Source: Thiorhodospira sibirica ATCC 700588
GTDB taxonomy: Bacteria > Pseudomonadota > Gammaproteobacteria > Ectothiorhodospirales > Ectothiorhodospiraceae
Reading direction: 5' to 3'
DNA length: 64,000 bases
Assembly: GCF_000227725.2 (NCBI RefSeq)
Contig: NZ_MU255056.1
Coordinates: forward strand, 2,220,511-2,284,510
Shown: piece by piece, positions 26,201-35,172 of the stretch
Layout: each line of letters opens with the position of its first letter
Position numbering within the stretch: position 1 is the stretch's first letter
Program-made: the position numbers and the translations under genes
The notes under the pieces: model-generated
What the model was told of the DNA's origin: nothing
The model's input: only the letters and a program-made list of their open reading frames with translations
Database searches by the model: none

Positions 26201-29067
26201 GCATAGCGTTCAATCGGCGCACACACCACAGAAATCGAGGGCACCTCGGCGGTGCGCGCACTGCCATTGAGGGTATGCAAGGCGCGCAAAAATTCCTGCT
26301 TGATGGGTAAATCACCAAGACTGGCAATGGAATCTTCCAGCAGCACGGACAGGGTTTGCAGATGCTGCTCGGTCTCGTTACGGAAGATGTCAAACAGGCC
26401 AGCATCCATTTGCGGTGTTGGCGCGGGGGGGCTTAAGGTGGCTTTTTCACTGCCGGGCGGGTGCTCGGCGTCCCATGGTGCGGGCGCTGCCGGGGTGGCA
26501 AGGGCAGCCGCTGCTTCGGGCGATACCTCAAGCAACGCTGCGGCTTCGGCGTCTGCTTCGCCCAGTGTCGCGGCATCCCTGTTTATATTCCCTAGATCAC
26601 TGGGCGGCTCCGCGTGATCCCTTGTCGATAGGGCTACCTGAGGGGGTTGCGTATCCATCAATACAAAGGGCGCATCTTCCAGATCGCTGCCCAGGATCAG
26701 GGATTCGCTGTGCGGCGTGGGCGCTTCCTCTGCAGTGGCCTCAGCGGGCGCTGTTGTGGCGCTGACCTCGGCGCTGCTGTCTGGAGTGTCGCTTGTCGCT
26801 GCAGCGGAGGTAACGGCAGGGCTGTCGTCTTCTGTGGTTTTCGCCGCGGCTGGAATAATTCCCGCCAAGGTGCGGGCACTGATGATCAACTCGCAGGCCC
26901 GTGGCAAAGGTACGCTGTCTGCGTGCTCCAGTTGGGCCACCAGCTTGGGAAGGGTGGCGAGGGCTTCATCCAGGAGCTCAAAAAGCGCCGGGCTGGGGCT
27001 TAGGGATTTATCAATCACCCGACCCAGCAGATATTCCAGGGCGTAGGAAAACTCACCGATGAGCTGTGCCCCGACCAGACGGCCACTGCCCTTTAAGGTG
27101 TGAAAGGAGCGCCGAATCGTATGCAGCGCCTGTTCATCACTGGTATTGACACGCCAGCGGGGCACGTAGTCATACAGCCGCTCGATCTCCTCTTGTACTT
27201 CTTCCTGGAACACTTCCAGGATTTCGGGATCGGCATCCCCAGCCAGCACGGCATATTCCGCCGGAAAGGTGGTGGTGGGTTGCGACATGGCAAGGACTCC
27301 AAGCTGATCCTGTCGATAGGCTGAAACGCTGGCTGCATCCGACTCAGGCACCGCCGTGGCGACCGCAGCGCGGGGGCTTGATGCGCTTAAGTGCGCCAGA
27401 CTCTCGCGTAAAAACGCAAGCCCGATATCCGGGTCATCATGGCCCTCGGCCAGGGCCTCCAGATAAAAATCAAGGCCGGTGATGGCATCTGCCAGGGTAT
27501 TGAAGGTGGTTTCATTGAAGCCGTCCGGACCACATAAGACCAGCCCTTGCATGGCTGTTTGCAAGGTGGCCAGAAGCTCGGCACCGCCTTGCAGATTAAG
27601 AATTGCCAAGGCCCCGCGCACCCCGTTAAGCAATACCGGAACCTCCGCCAGCAAGGCAAACTGCTCCGGGCGGCCATAAAAGCCCAGCATCAGGGCCTTG
27701 GCCTTGTCCATGTCCTGACGCATCTCTTGCAGCAGACATAAAACCACAGCGCGTGATTCCCCCGCCGACATGCCGACCAGGGTTTCTGGCAGCGTCTGCT
27801 GATAGGGACTCGGTGCCCGGCGTGAGGCCAGCAGGGTATTGATCGCGGCCTCAATATTGAGCATCTCGCCGGCGGCCTGCATCAACAAGCGTTCATCAAG
27901 CTGCTGGCTTTGGGTAAGTCCTTCAATGATGCGCGCTTCACGCAAGGCCAGCTCTCGGGTTTCCTGCATCCCCAGCATCTCCAGGGTATCGGCGATGCGT
28001 TTTAATCGGCCCACCAAAGGCAACAGCTCATCCACCGGGCGCTGTGAGCTGTGCATGAACATATCCAGCATATCCTTGACCTCAGTGAGGTCTTCGCGGA
28101 TGGCCTGGGAAACGGTGGAGAGCAAGGCCAGATTCGGGCGACGGATGCTTTCCATCAGCATCTGCAGATTTTCGCCCTGGGGGAGCAGATCATGCAGACG
28201 GAAGGCCTGCTTGACCGAGCGCACCCGGGGCCCTTCTGAGGTACTGCGGGCGATGTAATACAGCAGGGTTTTAATGAGTTCTGCAGAGACCGAGCGGGCA
28301 AGCTGTGCCTCTCCCTCCTCCGTGAGCAGACGCAAGGCACGATCAATATGGCTTAGCAGCTGCTTGACCGTGGCATCCAGGGCCAATCCCTGTTGGGCCA
28401 GTGATTCCGCTAAGGCGCCGCCAATCCAGAACAGGCGACGGGACGGCGTTTCGGCGGCGGCACGAAAAAGGTGATCAAACACTCCCACCATACGCCGCAA
28501 GGCGGTGTCTACCTCTTCATTGCGCAACACACCGAGCAGACTCAGCTGAAAGGCACTGCGGGCGCGCTTGGCCAGTTCCGGCATCGGGCCGCTGGGCACA
28601 GCGGCCTGCGCCTGGGGAACCTTGACCGTCTGAATATCCGGGAAAAATAGAACGTGTGCAGAAAGGGGTGAGACATTGCGCAGGGTGCGCAGATCGTTGA
28701 GCAGTGGCAACAGCACAATGGGGGCGTCCTGATGCCCCATCTGGATATGTTCCAGATAATCAGGCAGTTGCAGGATGCCGCGCATCAAGGCCTCAAAGGC
28801 ATCGTCGGGTTGCGTGACCTCGCCACGGCGCACGCTATCGAGCAATAGCGCCATTTCCTGCACCAGCATCGCCGCCCCGGAAAGCTCCAGCATCTGCAAA
28901 ACGCCGTGGCCCTGATTGAGCAGCAGCAGGGCCTCATACAGACGATCGGTCTGGTGGGTATCCTCCAGATAACACTCAAGCGCAGCACGCGTCTCATCGA
29001 GAAGCGCGTCAAGCTCCTGCCGTACAAAATGCAGGGGATTGTAAGCTGTGCTTGCGTCCTGGGTCAC
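23218..29067 (-). CDS. chpA: Pil-Chp hybrid histidine kinase ChpA/PilL
   Basis: 1949 residues with a GTG start. A long N-terminal region of FimL/Hpt-like helices comes first. Three Hpt domains carry phosphoacceptor histidines: HTLKGSGRLVG near 654, HTLNGSART near 930 and HTLKGSSRMAG near 1164. Next are a CheA dimerisation region, the ATPase (MLRNAISHGIEAPDIRAQR near 1521; GRGVGMDVVNTEIKQLGG), a CheW-like domain (about 1660-1800) and a C-terminal receiver (VVDDSITIRK near 1822, ILLDIEMPRMDGYE with the Asp near 1869). It phosphorylates PilG and PilH to control type IV pili. The Pro/Ala-rich linkers contain an in-frame palindromic repeat (24901-24943 and 26443-26485). It ends the pilGHIJ-chpA operon; no pilK gene is present. 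Confidence 0.93.
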   Translation of the reverse strand: MTQDASTAYNPLHFVRQELDALLDETRAALECYLEDTHQTDRLYEALLLLNQGHGVLQMLELSGAAMLVQEMALLLDSVRRGEVTQPDDAFEALMRGILQLPDYLEHIQMGHQDAPIVLLPLLNDLRTLRNVSPLSAHVLFFPDIQTVKVPQAQAAVPSGPMPELAKRARSAFQLSLLGVLRNEEVDTALRRMVGVFDHLFRAAAETPSRRLFWIGGALAESLAQQGLALDATVKQLLSHIDRALRLLTEEGEAQLARSVSAELIKTLLYYIARSTSEGPRVRSVKQAFRLHDLLPQGENLQMLMESIRRPNLALLSTVSQAIREDLTEVKDMLDMFMHSSQRPVDELLPLVGRLKRIADTLEMLGMQETRELALREARIIEGLTQSQQLDERLLMQAAGEMLNIEAAINTLLASRRAPSPYQQTLPETLVGMSAGESRAVVLCLLQEMRQDMDKAKALMLGFYGRPEQFALLAEVPVLLNGVRGALAILNLQGGAELLATLQTAMQGLVLCGPDGFNETTFNTLADAITGLDFYLEALAEGHDDPDIGLAFLRESLAHLSASSPRAAVATAVPESDAASVSAYRQDQLGVLAMSQPTTTFPAEYAVLAGDADPEILEVFQEEVQEEIERLYDYVPRWRVNTSDEQALHTIRRSFHTLKGSGRLVGAQLIGEFSYALEYLLGRVIDKSLSPSPALFELLDEALATLPKLVAQLEHADSVPLPRACELIISARTLAGIIPAAAKTTEDDSPAVTSAAATSDTPDSSAEVSATTAPAEATAEEAPTPHSESLILGSDLEDAPFVLMDTQPPQVALSTRDHAEPPSDLGNINRDAATLGEADAEAAALLEVSPEAAAALATPAAPAPWDAEHPPGSEKATLSPPAPTPQMDAGLFDIFRNETEQHLQTLSVLLEDSIASLGDLPIKQEFLRALHTLNGSARTAEVPSISVVCAPIERYAKARAEVGLPFPDTAFPLLQQVITYIRQVLAALASTDTPIPQNPELQQAIDQLLETELKRQEHDHAAWSAVESWLKPLPELTEPASHSHIAYTAPAPTATKATPAPPPPPASPETPPAAAAIPAAPIPATPADVAQPVAAPEASAPAVAPAAEVSPAHEPNQPYDEDQELVDIFLEEGVEILEKTEQILQAWSMDLGSRDIITDLQRQLHTLKGSSRMAGFTHIGTLSHSVETLMIAVSEGQRSPDKALLNVIHLAMDSLSAMLEQAQKKQPIYPDTAMVVLLEGVRSGQAATTTHPPAGASPPTIAVPGAHAPGKSEPVGETVATPDRGDTATKGANAQELVRVRSDVLDNLVNYAGEVNIYHSRLEQQITSFGFNLAEFAQTVLRLREQLRKLEMETESQILFRHEALPPALGAPSPSSAPLNAGHLPGSEKPSETPTAPPVASSASVTQASKPTFDPLEMDRYSNIQQLSRALAESVSDLSSIQEILAEQVRDTETLLLQQSRISTDLQEGLMRTRMVQFGTLTTRLRRIVRQTSGELGKQAELFIDGEHSELDRSVLERMIAPLEHMLRNAISHGIEAPDIRAQRSKPPVGSVRLRVNREGSEVVIQVQDDGGGISVELVRAKAIKLGLLSPAEVLPDQEIMQFILESGFSTAQKVSQIAGRGVGMDVVNTEIKQLGGVMSIDTVLGQGTTFTIRLPFTLAINQALLVQAGEDIYAIALSSIEGIVRIRTDELTAYYQSENPLYPYAGHRYEVKHLGALLGVSQPRLLYPQAMFPMMLVRSGENRIALQVDSLLGSREVVVKPVGPQIGKVKGISGATILGDGRVILILDIPALVRMGSGLRLDYRQALAPANSETSIEMAIQGTVMVVDDSITIRKVTSRMLKRHHYEVLTAKDGLDAVAQLQESLPDIILLDIEMPRMDGYELASHIRNDSRLRHLPIIMVTSRTGEKHRARALEIGVNRYLAKPYQEADLLQHVQTLLKERPTALAV

Positions 29068-29130
29068 GGCAATGGGTGTGCAGTTATCAGCAAAATTAAG
29101 GGTGTCGTTATCGTTGTTGAAATCGCAAAA

Positions 29131-31227
29131 TCACGGCTTCTTGCGCGGCCCGCTGATGGTATCCAGTACCACCGTTTCCAATTGCGCCGATTGCGGTAAT
29201 TTAAAGCCCGCAACGGATTTGCGCAACTCCGAGGCCAGATTCGCCAGATTACCAATCGACAAGGCGGTTTCATTGGTGCCATCCGAGGTTTGCATGGTAA
29301 TTTCCTGAATCACATTCATGGTAGCAGATATATTTTGCGCGACCAAGGTTTGCTGACGCGCCGCCTCGGTAATGGTGGCAATCTGCTGGGCCAGCTGGCG
29401 CGAGACGCTTTCAATTTCGGCCAAGGCATCACCGGCATTGAGCGCAAGTCCGGTACCGCTGACCACATCCGAGGTAGAACGCTCCATCGAGATCACCGCC
29501 TCGCGGGTATCGGCCTGAATGGTCTTAACCAGCGCCTCGATCTGTTTGGTGGCATTGGTGGAACGCTCGGCGAGGCGCTGCACCTCATCGGCCACCACGG
29601 CAAAGCCACGCCCGGCCTCCCCGGCGGAGGATGCCTGAATCGCCGCGTTCAAGGCTAGAATATTGGTTTGATCAGCAATGTCGTTGATCAAGCTGACAAT
29701 ATCGCCAATTTCCTGCGAAGATTCCCCCAGCCGCTTAATCCGTTTGGAGGTTTCCTGAATCTGCTCACGGATGGTATTCATGCCATCAATGGTCTTATGC
29801 ACGGTCATCGCGCCCTTGCTGGCCAGGGTCACGGATTTGGTCGCCACTTCGGCAGAAATCTCGGCACTGCTGGAAACCTGCTTGATGGATTGCGCCATAT
29901 CGCTCACCGAGGAGGAGGCCATGGCAATCTCACGCGCCTGATTATTCGAGGCCTCCGCCAGCCGCAAGGCGGTGGCCTGGGTCTTGACCGCCGCCGTGGA
30001 GACCTGCATGGCGGTGTGGTTAATGGTCAGCACCAGACTGCGCAGCGCGTCAATGGCATAGTTCACCGCATCCGCAATGGCCCCGGTAATATCTTCAGTG
30101 ACGGTGGTATGCACCGTCAAATCTCCTTCGGCCAGATTGGTCATCTCATCGAGCAGGCGCAAAATCGCCCGCTGATTGCGGCGGTTTTGTTCGGTGGTTT
30201 CAGCCAGACTACGGCGAGCATCCTGATACAGCAGATAGCCCATCATCAGCAACACCACAATGGACAACACCCCAAAGGCAAAGCCGGTGAGCATCCAGCT
30301 ATCCAGTCGCCGCCCCGAAACGGTCAGGGCGCGCTCCAATTCCGTGGTAGAAGCCAATAATTCGCTACTGAGCTGCTCGATCCGGCGCACACTGTCATTG
30401 ACCTGCGACATCTGCGGGGCAATATCGGCAATGGTGCGGATGCGCTGGCGCAGCCCCACAAAAATCGCCTCGGTTTCGCGCAGGCGGTCGCGCACCCCTT
30501 CATCCTCAATCCGGCTTACTCCCAGCTCCGTTGAACCCTGCAACAAGGCCTGCAAAGACTGCACAAACAGCGCCAGATCACGCTCGAAGCGCTCAGCCGC
30601 CTGGGAAACCCCTTCCCCCCCGGCCAAAACCTGCCCCAGATCGGCCTCCATGCGCTGAATGAGCATCAGCTGCCGGGTTGCCAGATACAGCTGCTCGCGA
30701 TTGGCATTGGTACGCAGCAAGGTCGCCACCACCGCCTCGGAACGGCTAAACAGCTCCGGCATGTTGTTGCGTACCACCAAGGTATAATCCGCCACCGAGG
30801 TGACGCTGGCCTGTCCGGTGATGATGGCATTGATGCTGGCACGATAGACCTGCCAATGACCGCGCACCTGCTCAAGCGCCTGATTGACATGATGGCGCGG
30901 CGAGGCTGGGGCATGGGTCGCCAGTTCGTTTAAGAGCGTGTCAAAGCGATTGCGCAAATCGCGCAATTCCACAAAGGCATCGGGCACCCCGCGCGCAGAT
31001 TCCAGCGCAAGGGTGGCAATGCGCTGCGATAACAGACGTTGTTCCGAGGCCAGCAGGATTTGATGACGGTTTTGATGGGTCTGCGAGGTATAAAAAACAA
31101 AGGAGAGAACCGTCACCAGCATGGAGATGAGTAACAGTCCTAACAGGGCAATCAGCGAGCGATTAATCCCACCGCTTTGCAGCTTAGCACTTAAGGACCA
31201 TTTCTGGATCGTATCTCTTAACGCCAC
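29131..31227 (-). CDS. pilJ: twitching motility methyl-accepting protein PilJ
   Basis: 698 residues with a GTG start and AGGTG a few bases upstream. Two membrane helices (about 22-45 and about 300-325) bracket a periplasmic helical sensor of PilJ type. A HAMP linker and the cytoplasmic methyl-accepting domain follow, with the signalling tip [20 protein letters not shown] and [15 protein letters not shown]. PilJ feeds surface or pilin signals to ChpA through PilI. Order and strand match the pil-chp operon, 53 bp after pilI and 63 bp before chpA. Confidence 0.93.
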   Translation of the reverse strand: MALRDTIQKWSLSAKLQSGGINRSLIALLGLLLISMLVTVLSFVFYTSQTHQNRHQILLASEQRLLSQRIATLALESARGVPDAFVELRDLRNRFDTLLNELATHAPASPRHHVNQALEQVRGHWQVYRASINAIITGQASVTSVADYTLVVRNNMPELFSRSEAVVATLLRTNANREQLYLATRQLMLIQRMEADLGQVLAGGEGVSQAAERFERDLALFVQSLQALLQGSTELGVSRIEDEGVRDRLRETEAIFVGLRQRIRTIADIAPQMSQVNDSVRRIEQLSSELLASTTELERALTVSGRRLDSWMLTGFAFGVLSIVVLLMMGYLLYQDARRSLAETTEQNRRNQRAILRLLDEMTNLAEGDLTVHTTVTEDITGAIADAVNYAIDALRSLVLTINHTAMQVSTAAVKTQATALRLAEASNNQAREIAMASSSVSDMAQSIKQVSSSAEISAEVATKSVTLASKGAMTVHKTIDGMNTIREQIQETSKRIKRLGESSQEIGDIVSLINDIADQTNILALNAAIQASSAGEAGRGFAVVADEVQRLAERSTNATKQIEALVKTIQADTREAVISMERSTSDVVSGTGLALNAGDALAEIESVSRQLAQQIATITEAARQQTLVAQNISATMNVIQEITMQTSDGTNETALSIGNLANLASELRKSVAGFKLPQSAQLETVVLDTISGPRKKP

Positions 31228-31280
31228 ATATCACCTGCCTGTTAACAACGGAGGAAGCTCGCCCGGGTCTAAGCCGATGT

Positions 31281-31847
31281 TCAAGCCGATATATTGAGAA
31301 AGTCGGTATGCCTGACCAGACGCCAAGGACTAAAGACAGGATAATGCTGCTCGGCCTGCTGATACGCCCCCACCAAAAAGGCCTGCAGTCGTGGGGCATC
31401 CGCCACCGCAGGAACCTGCGCCAGACGGTCTTTTTCACGAAAACGTTTCATGCCAATCACCGCCTCCACCAGCAGCCCCACATACACCCCGGCATGTTGT
31501 ACCACCAGCAGGCGCTGGCGTCTGGGATTTAACACTAAATTCTCGCCAAACAAAAAGCCCTGCAAATCCATCACCGGCAAGAGATTACCGCGCATATTGC
31601 CAATCCCCAAGGCCCACGGCTTGACACTGGGAACGCGGGTCAGCTGTGGCGGAGTCACAATCTCGGCAATCTCATCCATCGGGGCAAGCAGCTCATGCGC
31701 GGCGACGCGAAAGGATAACCCGCGAAAGGACAAAACCCCTTCATCGGGGGTCGGATGGCGCGCCACCCGTTGCCGACACAGCGCATCCAGCTGGCTTAAA
31801 TAATCAAAGGGATGGGAGCTTACACCTAGGTTTCGATTCGCTAACAT
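31281..31847 (-). CDS. pilI: CheW-like coupling protein PilI
   Basis: 188 residues. The CheW fold is recognisable: LSFRGLSFRVAAHELLAPMDEIAEIV, GIGNMRGNLLPVMDLQGFL and LVVQHAGVYVGLLVEAVIGM. It couples PilJ to ChpA. The first 13 or so codons (MLANRNLGVSSHP) are unlike PilI and lie on a segment that shares 16 bases (31814-31829) with a mobile-element remnant at 41861. The strong AGGAGG upstream is best spaced for ATGTAA, a start codon followed at once by a stop, and the pilI ATG comes next; so translation may involve reinitiation. The native start may have been lost to an insertion. Confidence 0.85.
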   Translation of the reverse strand: MLANRNLGVSSHPFDYLSQLDALCRQRVARHPTPDEGVLSFRGLSFRVAAHELLAPMDEIAEIVTPPQLTRVPSVKPWALGIGNMRGNLLPVMDLQGFLFGENLVLNPRRQRLLVVQHAGVYVGLLVEAVIGMKRFREKDRLAQVPAVADAPRLQAFLVGAYQQAEQHYPVFSPWRLVRHTDFLNISA

Positions 31848-32110
31848 TTACATACAAACCCTCCTAGAAAGTTCAGTTAGAAATAGGGTTTACATACGCT
31901 TTAGCATACCCTACTATGGCCTTAGCCCGAGAACCAAGGGCTGTTCTAGTTCTTTAATGAGTTTAGGTTTGCGGTTATCTGGGCAAGTCTCAGATGTAAA
32001 ACCTAAAGCGTACTCAAGAACTTAGCGCTAGATGTTTATTCATCTGGCTTTGGCGGATCGGCCCATCCTCACTTGAGGGTGCGCGCTAATGTTTGTTAGC
32101 GAAACTCGAT
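31814..32110. mobile_element. unassigned insertion-like segment between pilH and pilI
   Basis: This 280-bp gap splits an operon in which neighbours normally nearly touch. It contains no gene, several small hairpins (for example AGATGTTTATTCATCT and CCTCACTTGAGG) and AT-rich composition unlike the flanks. Its pilI-side edge shares GGGAGCTTACACCTAG with the IS200/IS605-like remnant at 41861-41876, and both then run on to a TTCGC motif. I infer the remnant of a small insertion element. No typical right-end hairpin was found, so the boundary near 32110 is a guess. Confidence 0.45.
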
Positions 32111-32127
32111 CAGGTCACACCAAGACC

Positions 32128-32490
32128 CTAGCCAAGCAGTGTCTTAATCCGCTCAATCAGGTCAGCTTCTTTGACTGGCTTGATCATGTAATCCTTCGCC
32201 CCCTGACGCAGCGCCCACACCTTGTCGGTTTCCTGATCCTTGGTCGTCACCACAATCACCGGAATCGGCGCCGTCTGGCTATCCTGAGCCAGTTGCCGGG
32301 TGGCCTGAAAACCATTAAGCCCCGGCATGACGACATCCATTAAAATTAAATCCGGCTTTTCTGCCAGCGCCTGCGCAACCCCCTCCTCGCCATTGCTCGC
32401 CGTCAAAACCGTATAACCATTGCGCTCCAGCAAGGTTTTCAGCACGTACACCTCGGTTGGCGAATCATCGACCACTAAAATGCGCTTCAT
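32128..32490 (-). CDS. pilH: response regulator PilH
   Basis: 120 residues forming a single receiver domain: ILVVDDSPTEV (acidic pocket), LILMDVVMPGLNGF (phosphoacceptor Asp near 52), VVTTKDQETD and the Lys in MIKPVKEADL. It follows pilG with an overlapping start (32487-32490). In relatives PilH opposes or drains signalling through PilG and regulates pilus retraction. Confidence 0.9.
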   Translation of the reverse strand: MKRILVVDDSPTEVYVLKTLLERNGYTVLTASNGEEGVAQALAEKPDLILMDVVMPGLNGFQATRQLAQDSQTAPIPVIVVTTKDQETDKVWALRQGAKDYMIKPVKEADLIERIKTLLG

Positions 32491-32927
32491 GATTTTATTC
32501 CGGGGCTTTTATCGTCACGCTTGACATGCTGCTTGATGGCATTGAGCAGATCATCCCGGGTAAACGGTTTGGTGAGGTATTGCTCCGAGCCGACAATGCG
32601 CCCCCGCGCCTTGTCAAAAATACTGTCTTTGCTGGACAGCATGATCACCGGCGTTTTGCGATACAGGCTGTTATGTTTGATCAACGCACAGGTTTGATAG
32701 CCATCCAGACGCGGCATCATGATATCGACAAAGATGATGTCGGGCTTGTGTTCGGCAATCTTGGCCAGAGCCTCAAAGCCATCAATGGCGGTAAACACCT
32801 CGCAGCCATTTTTGCGCAGCAGCGTTTCAGCCGTGCGCCGGATGGTTTTGCTATCATCAATGACCATGACCTTCAGGCCGGTCAGATCAACGGGCGTATC
32901 AGTGCTCTCCGTCGTCATCTCGTTCAC
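32487..32927 (-). CDS. pilG: response regulator PilG
   Basis: 146 residues, single receiver domain with a short N-terminal extension. LKVMVIDDSKTIRRTAETLL, IIFVDIMMPRLDGYQTCALI (phospho-Asp) and VGSEQYLTKPF match PilG closely. The start is a GTG at 32927, with an ATG three codons later as alternative. PilG is the activating regulator of the Pil-Chp pathway (pilus extension and, in Pseudomonas, cAMP). It is the first gene of the cluster, divergent from the SpoIIE-type phosphatase. Confidence 0.93.
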   Translation of the reverse strand: MNEMTTESTDTPVDLTGLKVMVIDDSKTIRRTAETLLRKNGCEVFTAIDGFEALAKIAEHKPDIIFVDIMMPRLDGYQTCALIKHNSLYRKTPVIMLSSKDSIFDKARGRIVGSEQYLTKPFTRDDLLNAIKQHVKRDDKSPGIKS

Positions 32928-33181
32928 ACATCCCCCACAAAATGGTTTTGCAACTCACCCAAGACCGCCCAAGCGATACATTCACCGTTTGGCCTACCCT
33001 GCCTATGATAGTGCATAAACCGTATCATGCCAAAGCCTGCATGGTGAAACCAGCGGTCCATGAAAATCGATCCGTGAATCCGTGTATTATAATCACCGGC
33101 TATACCCCGGTCTGATCGACTCACCTTCGGCTAAACACACGGCGGCTCCTTGCCGGTGTTGTGGGCAGTGAACCAAGCATA

Positions 33182-34840
33182 ATGAGGATATCCGTGAAGC
33201 TTAAGTGGCGCTTGATGATTTTACTGATTTTTGTGGGTGCGTTCGCTTCGGTGATTTTTAGCGTGGCCGCGTATCAAAGTTTACGCCACAACCTGATCCA
33301 TGGTGCGGACAAACGCCTGGAAACTGCAGCGTATGCGGTCGCCGAGCTGTTTTCGCCACAATATCACCGTGCGATTACCGATGCCGGCTCTGTCGATAAA
33401 GCCCAGTTTCTCACCGGCATCCAGCAGCTCTCACGCTACGCCAATCGCACGGGCATGGCCTACGTCTATACCTATATGCTGTTTGACGGCAAAGTGGTCA
33501 CCACCGCCACCTCCGCCACCGCCGAGGAGCTGGCCGAGGGCACCCATGATGTTTTCTTCCAGCACTATCAAACCGCCCCGGATGAGGTGTATGCCGCCTT
33601 TGCCGATGGCCTGGTTCGTTATCTCACCTATGAAGACCGCTACGGCGAGTTTCGCTCCATCTTTTTACCGATGGAAACCGGCGATGGGCGCTATTTTCTC
33701 ATCGGTGCCGATCTCGACCTTGAATACCTGCAAAACAATCTGCGCATCCTGCTGCTGATCGCCATCGCCATTGGTACCGGCGTCTTCATCCTGACCTTGC
33801 TGCTGGCCTTTATCGGCGCCCGCCCCTTGGTACAGCCTTTGGTCACCTTGTGCAATTTGACCGAACACCTGATGGAAAACAGCTTTCAGCTCAACGCATC
33901 AGAGGAAAACGCCTTACGCCAGATGGGACAGCGACGCGACGAAGTGGGAACGCTGGCCAAGGTGCAAATGGAAATGGTGCTGCGCCTGCGCCGTTTCTTG
34001 CAGGAATTGGAAAAAGAAGTAGCGGCCCGCGAACGCACGGAAAGCGAGCTGGCCATTGCCCGCTCCATCCAGCTCGGCATGCTCCCGCAAAAAGGCCTGA
34101 ATGCCTCCGCCGCACAGCAATGTGAGCTGGATGCGCGCATGATCCCGGCGCGCGAAGTGGGGGGAGATTTTTATGATTACTTCATGCTTGACGAACACCG
34201 CCTGTTCCTTGCCATCGGCGATGTTTCCGGCAAAGGCCCTGGTGCTGCATTATTCATGGCCGTCACCCGCACCCTGATCAAAAGCCACGCGCTCAGCGGT
34301 GGCCTTAGCAACCCGGCTGCCCTGCTCAACCTCGTCAATAACGAACTGGTGGAAGACAACCCCAAGAATCTCTTTGTGACCGTCATCGCCGGTGTCCTTG
34401 ATCTGCAAACCGGCATCTTCACCTATGCCGACGGAGGCCATGATGCCCCCCTGATCGTGCGCGCCGACGGCCATATCGAAGATGTCTGCAAAGCGCCGGG
34501 GATTGCCCTGGGGGTTTTCCCTGAATTTAGCTACCAGGAAACCACCCTGCAACTCTACCCCGGCGATGTTCTCATCCTCTTCACCGACGGCGTGACCGAG
34601 GCGATGGGACCACAAGATACGATGTTCAGCCGCAGCATCCTGCGCCAAACGCTGGCGCGCATTGAGACCGATCCGGTCACCGCCGAAATTACGCTAAACC
34701 GTATCCTCGAAACCCTGGAGCAGTTCTGCGCCGGTGAAGATCAATCCGACGACATCACCCTGCTTGCCGTCAATCGACACGGGGCACTGGCCTTAAGCAA
34801 GCTTTCCAACAAAGCGCCATTGCAACCCGCTTGGTCTTGA
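33182..34840 (+). CDS. membrane-anchored SpoIIE-type PP2C phosphatase with HAMP
   Basis: 552 residues from the ATG at 33182; a GTG at 33194 has a better-spaced AGGA and is a real alternative. A membrane helix (about 12-32), a periplasmic sensor of about 150 residues, a second helix (about 190-215) and a HAMP/coiled-coil linker (EKEVAARERTESELAIARSIQ) lead to a PPM/SpoIIE phosphatase domain. Metal-binding aspartates are in REVGGDFYDY, AIGDVSGKG, DGGHDAPL and EDQSDDITLL. It is RsbU-like and would act on a phosphorylated anti-anti-sigma-type protein, but no such partner is adjacent. It is divergent from the Pil-Chp cluster, so a functional link is only positional. Confidence 0.85.
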   Translation: MRISVKLKWRLMILLIFVGAFASVIFSVAAYQSLRHNLIHGADKRLETAAYAVAELFSPQYHRAITDAGSVDKAQFLTGIQQLSRYANRTGMAYVYTYMLFDGKVVTTATSATAEELAEGTHDVFFQHYQTAPDEVYAAFADGLVRYLTYEDRYGEFRSIFLPMETGDGRYFLIGADLDLEYLQNNLRILLLIAIAIGTGVFILTLLLAFIGARPLVQPLVTLCNLTEHLMENSFQLNASEENALRQMGQRRDEVGTLAKVQMEMVLRLRRFLQELEKEVAARERTESELAIARSIQLGMLPQKGLNASAAQQCELDARMIPAREVGGDFYDYFMLDEHRLFLAIGDVSGKGPGAALFMAVTRTLIKSHALSGGLSNPAALLNLVNNELVEDNPKNLFVTVIAGVLDLQTGIFTYADGGHDAPLIVRADGHIEDVCKAPGIALGVFPEFSYQETTLQLYPGDVLILFTDGVTEAMGPQDTMFSRSILRQTLARIETDPVTAEITLNRILETLEQFCAGEDQSDDITLLAVNRHGALALSKLSNKAPLQPAWS

Positions 34841-34869
34841 AAATAACAGAAGTTGAGCAGCGCTCAGGA

Positions 34870-35172
34870 TCACTGCTCCAGCGACTTGTGTGATTTGAGG
34901 TGAGGATATAGCGCCGCCAGATGTGCGATCAAGGCGGCGCTGAGCCAGCCAGCGATGAGCGGCCAGGCGCTGTCAAGTAAGGCGCTGCGCAGTGCCAGCA
35001 GCAGACAAAGCCCGGAGACGAGATTGCTGAACAGATCCCAGGGAATGGCGCGCCCCCGAAGCCGGAAATAAACGCCCAAGGCGATGATCTCCACCACCAC
35101 CAGGCCCGCAATCAGTTCAACGATGCGGGCATTGGCGAACAGTGCGGCCATGATGGTGGTCGGCTCAGCCAT
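34870..35172 (-). CDS. small three-helix membrane protein at the end of the bch operon
   Basis: 100 residues with three hydrophobic helices (about 15-35, 45-65 and 70-88) and a short basic C-terminus. The start codon overlaps the bchP stop (GATGGCTGA), so it is translationally coupled to bchP. I do not recognise the family. Its position after bchG, the BCD-family transporter gene and bchP suggests a role in pigment handling or photocomplex assembly, but nothing in the sequence proves this. Confidence 0.7.
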   Translation of the reverse strand: MAEPTTIMAALFANARIVELIAGLVVVEIIALGVYFRLRGRAIPWDLFSNLVSGLCLLLALRSALLDSAWPLIAGWLSAALIAHLAALYPHLKSHKSLEQ

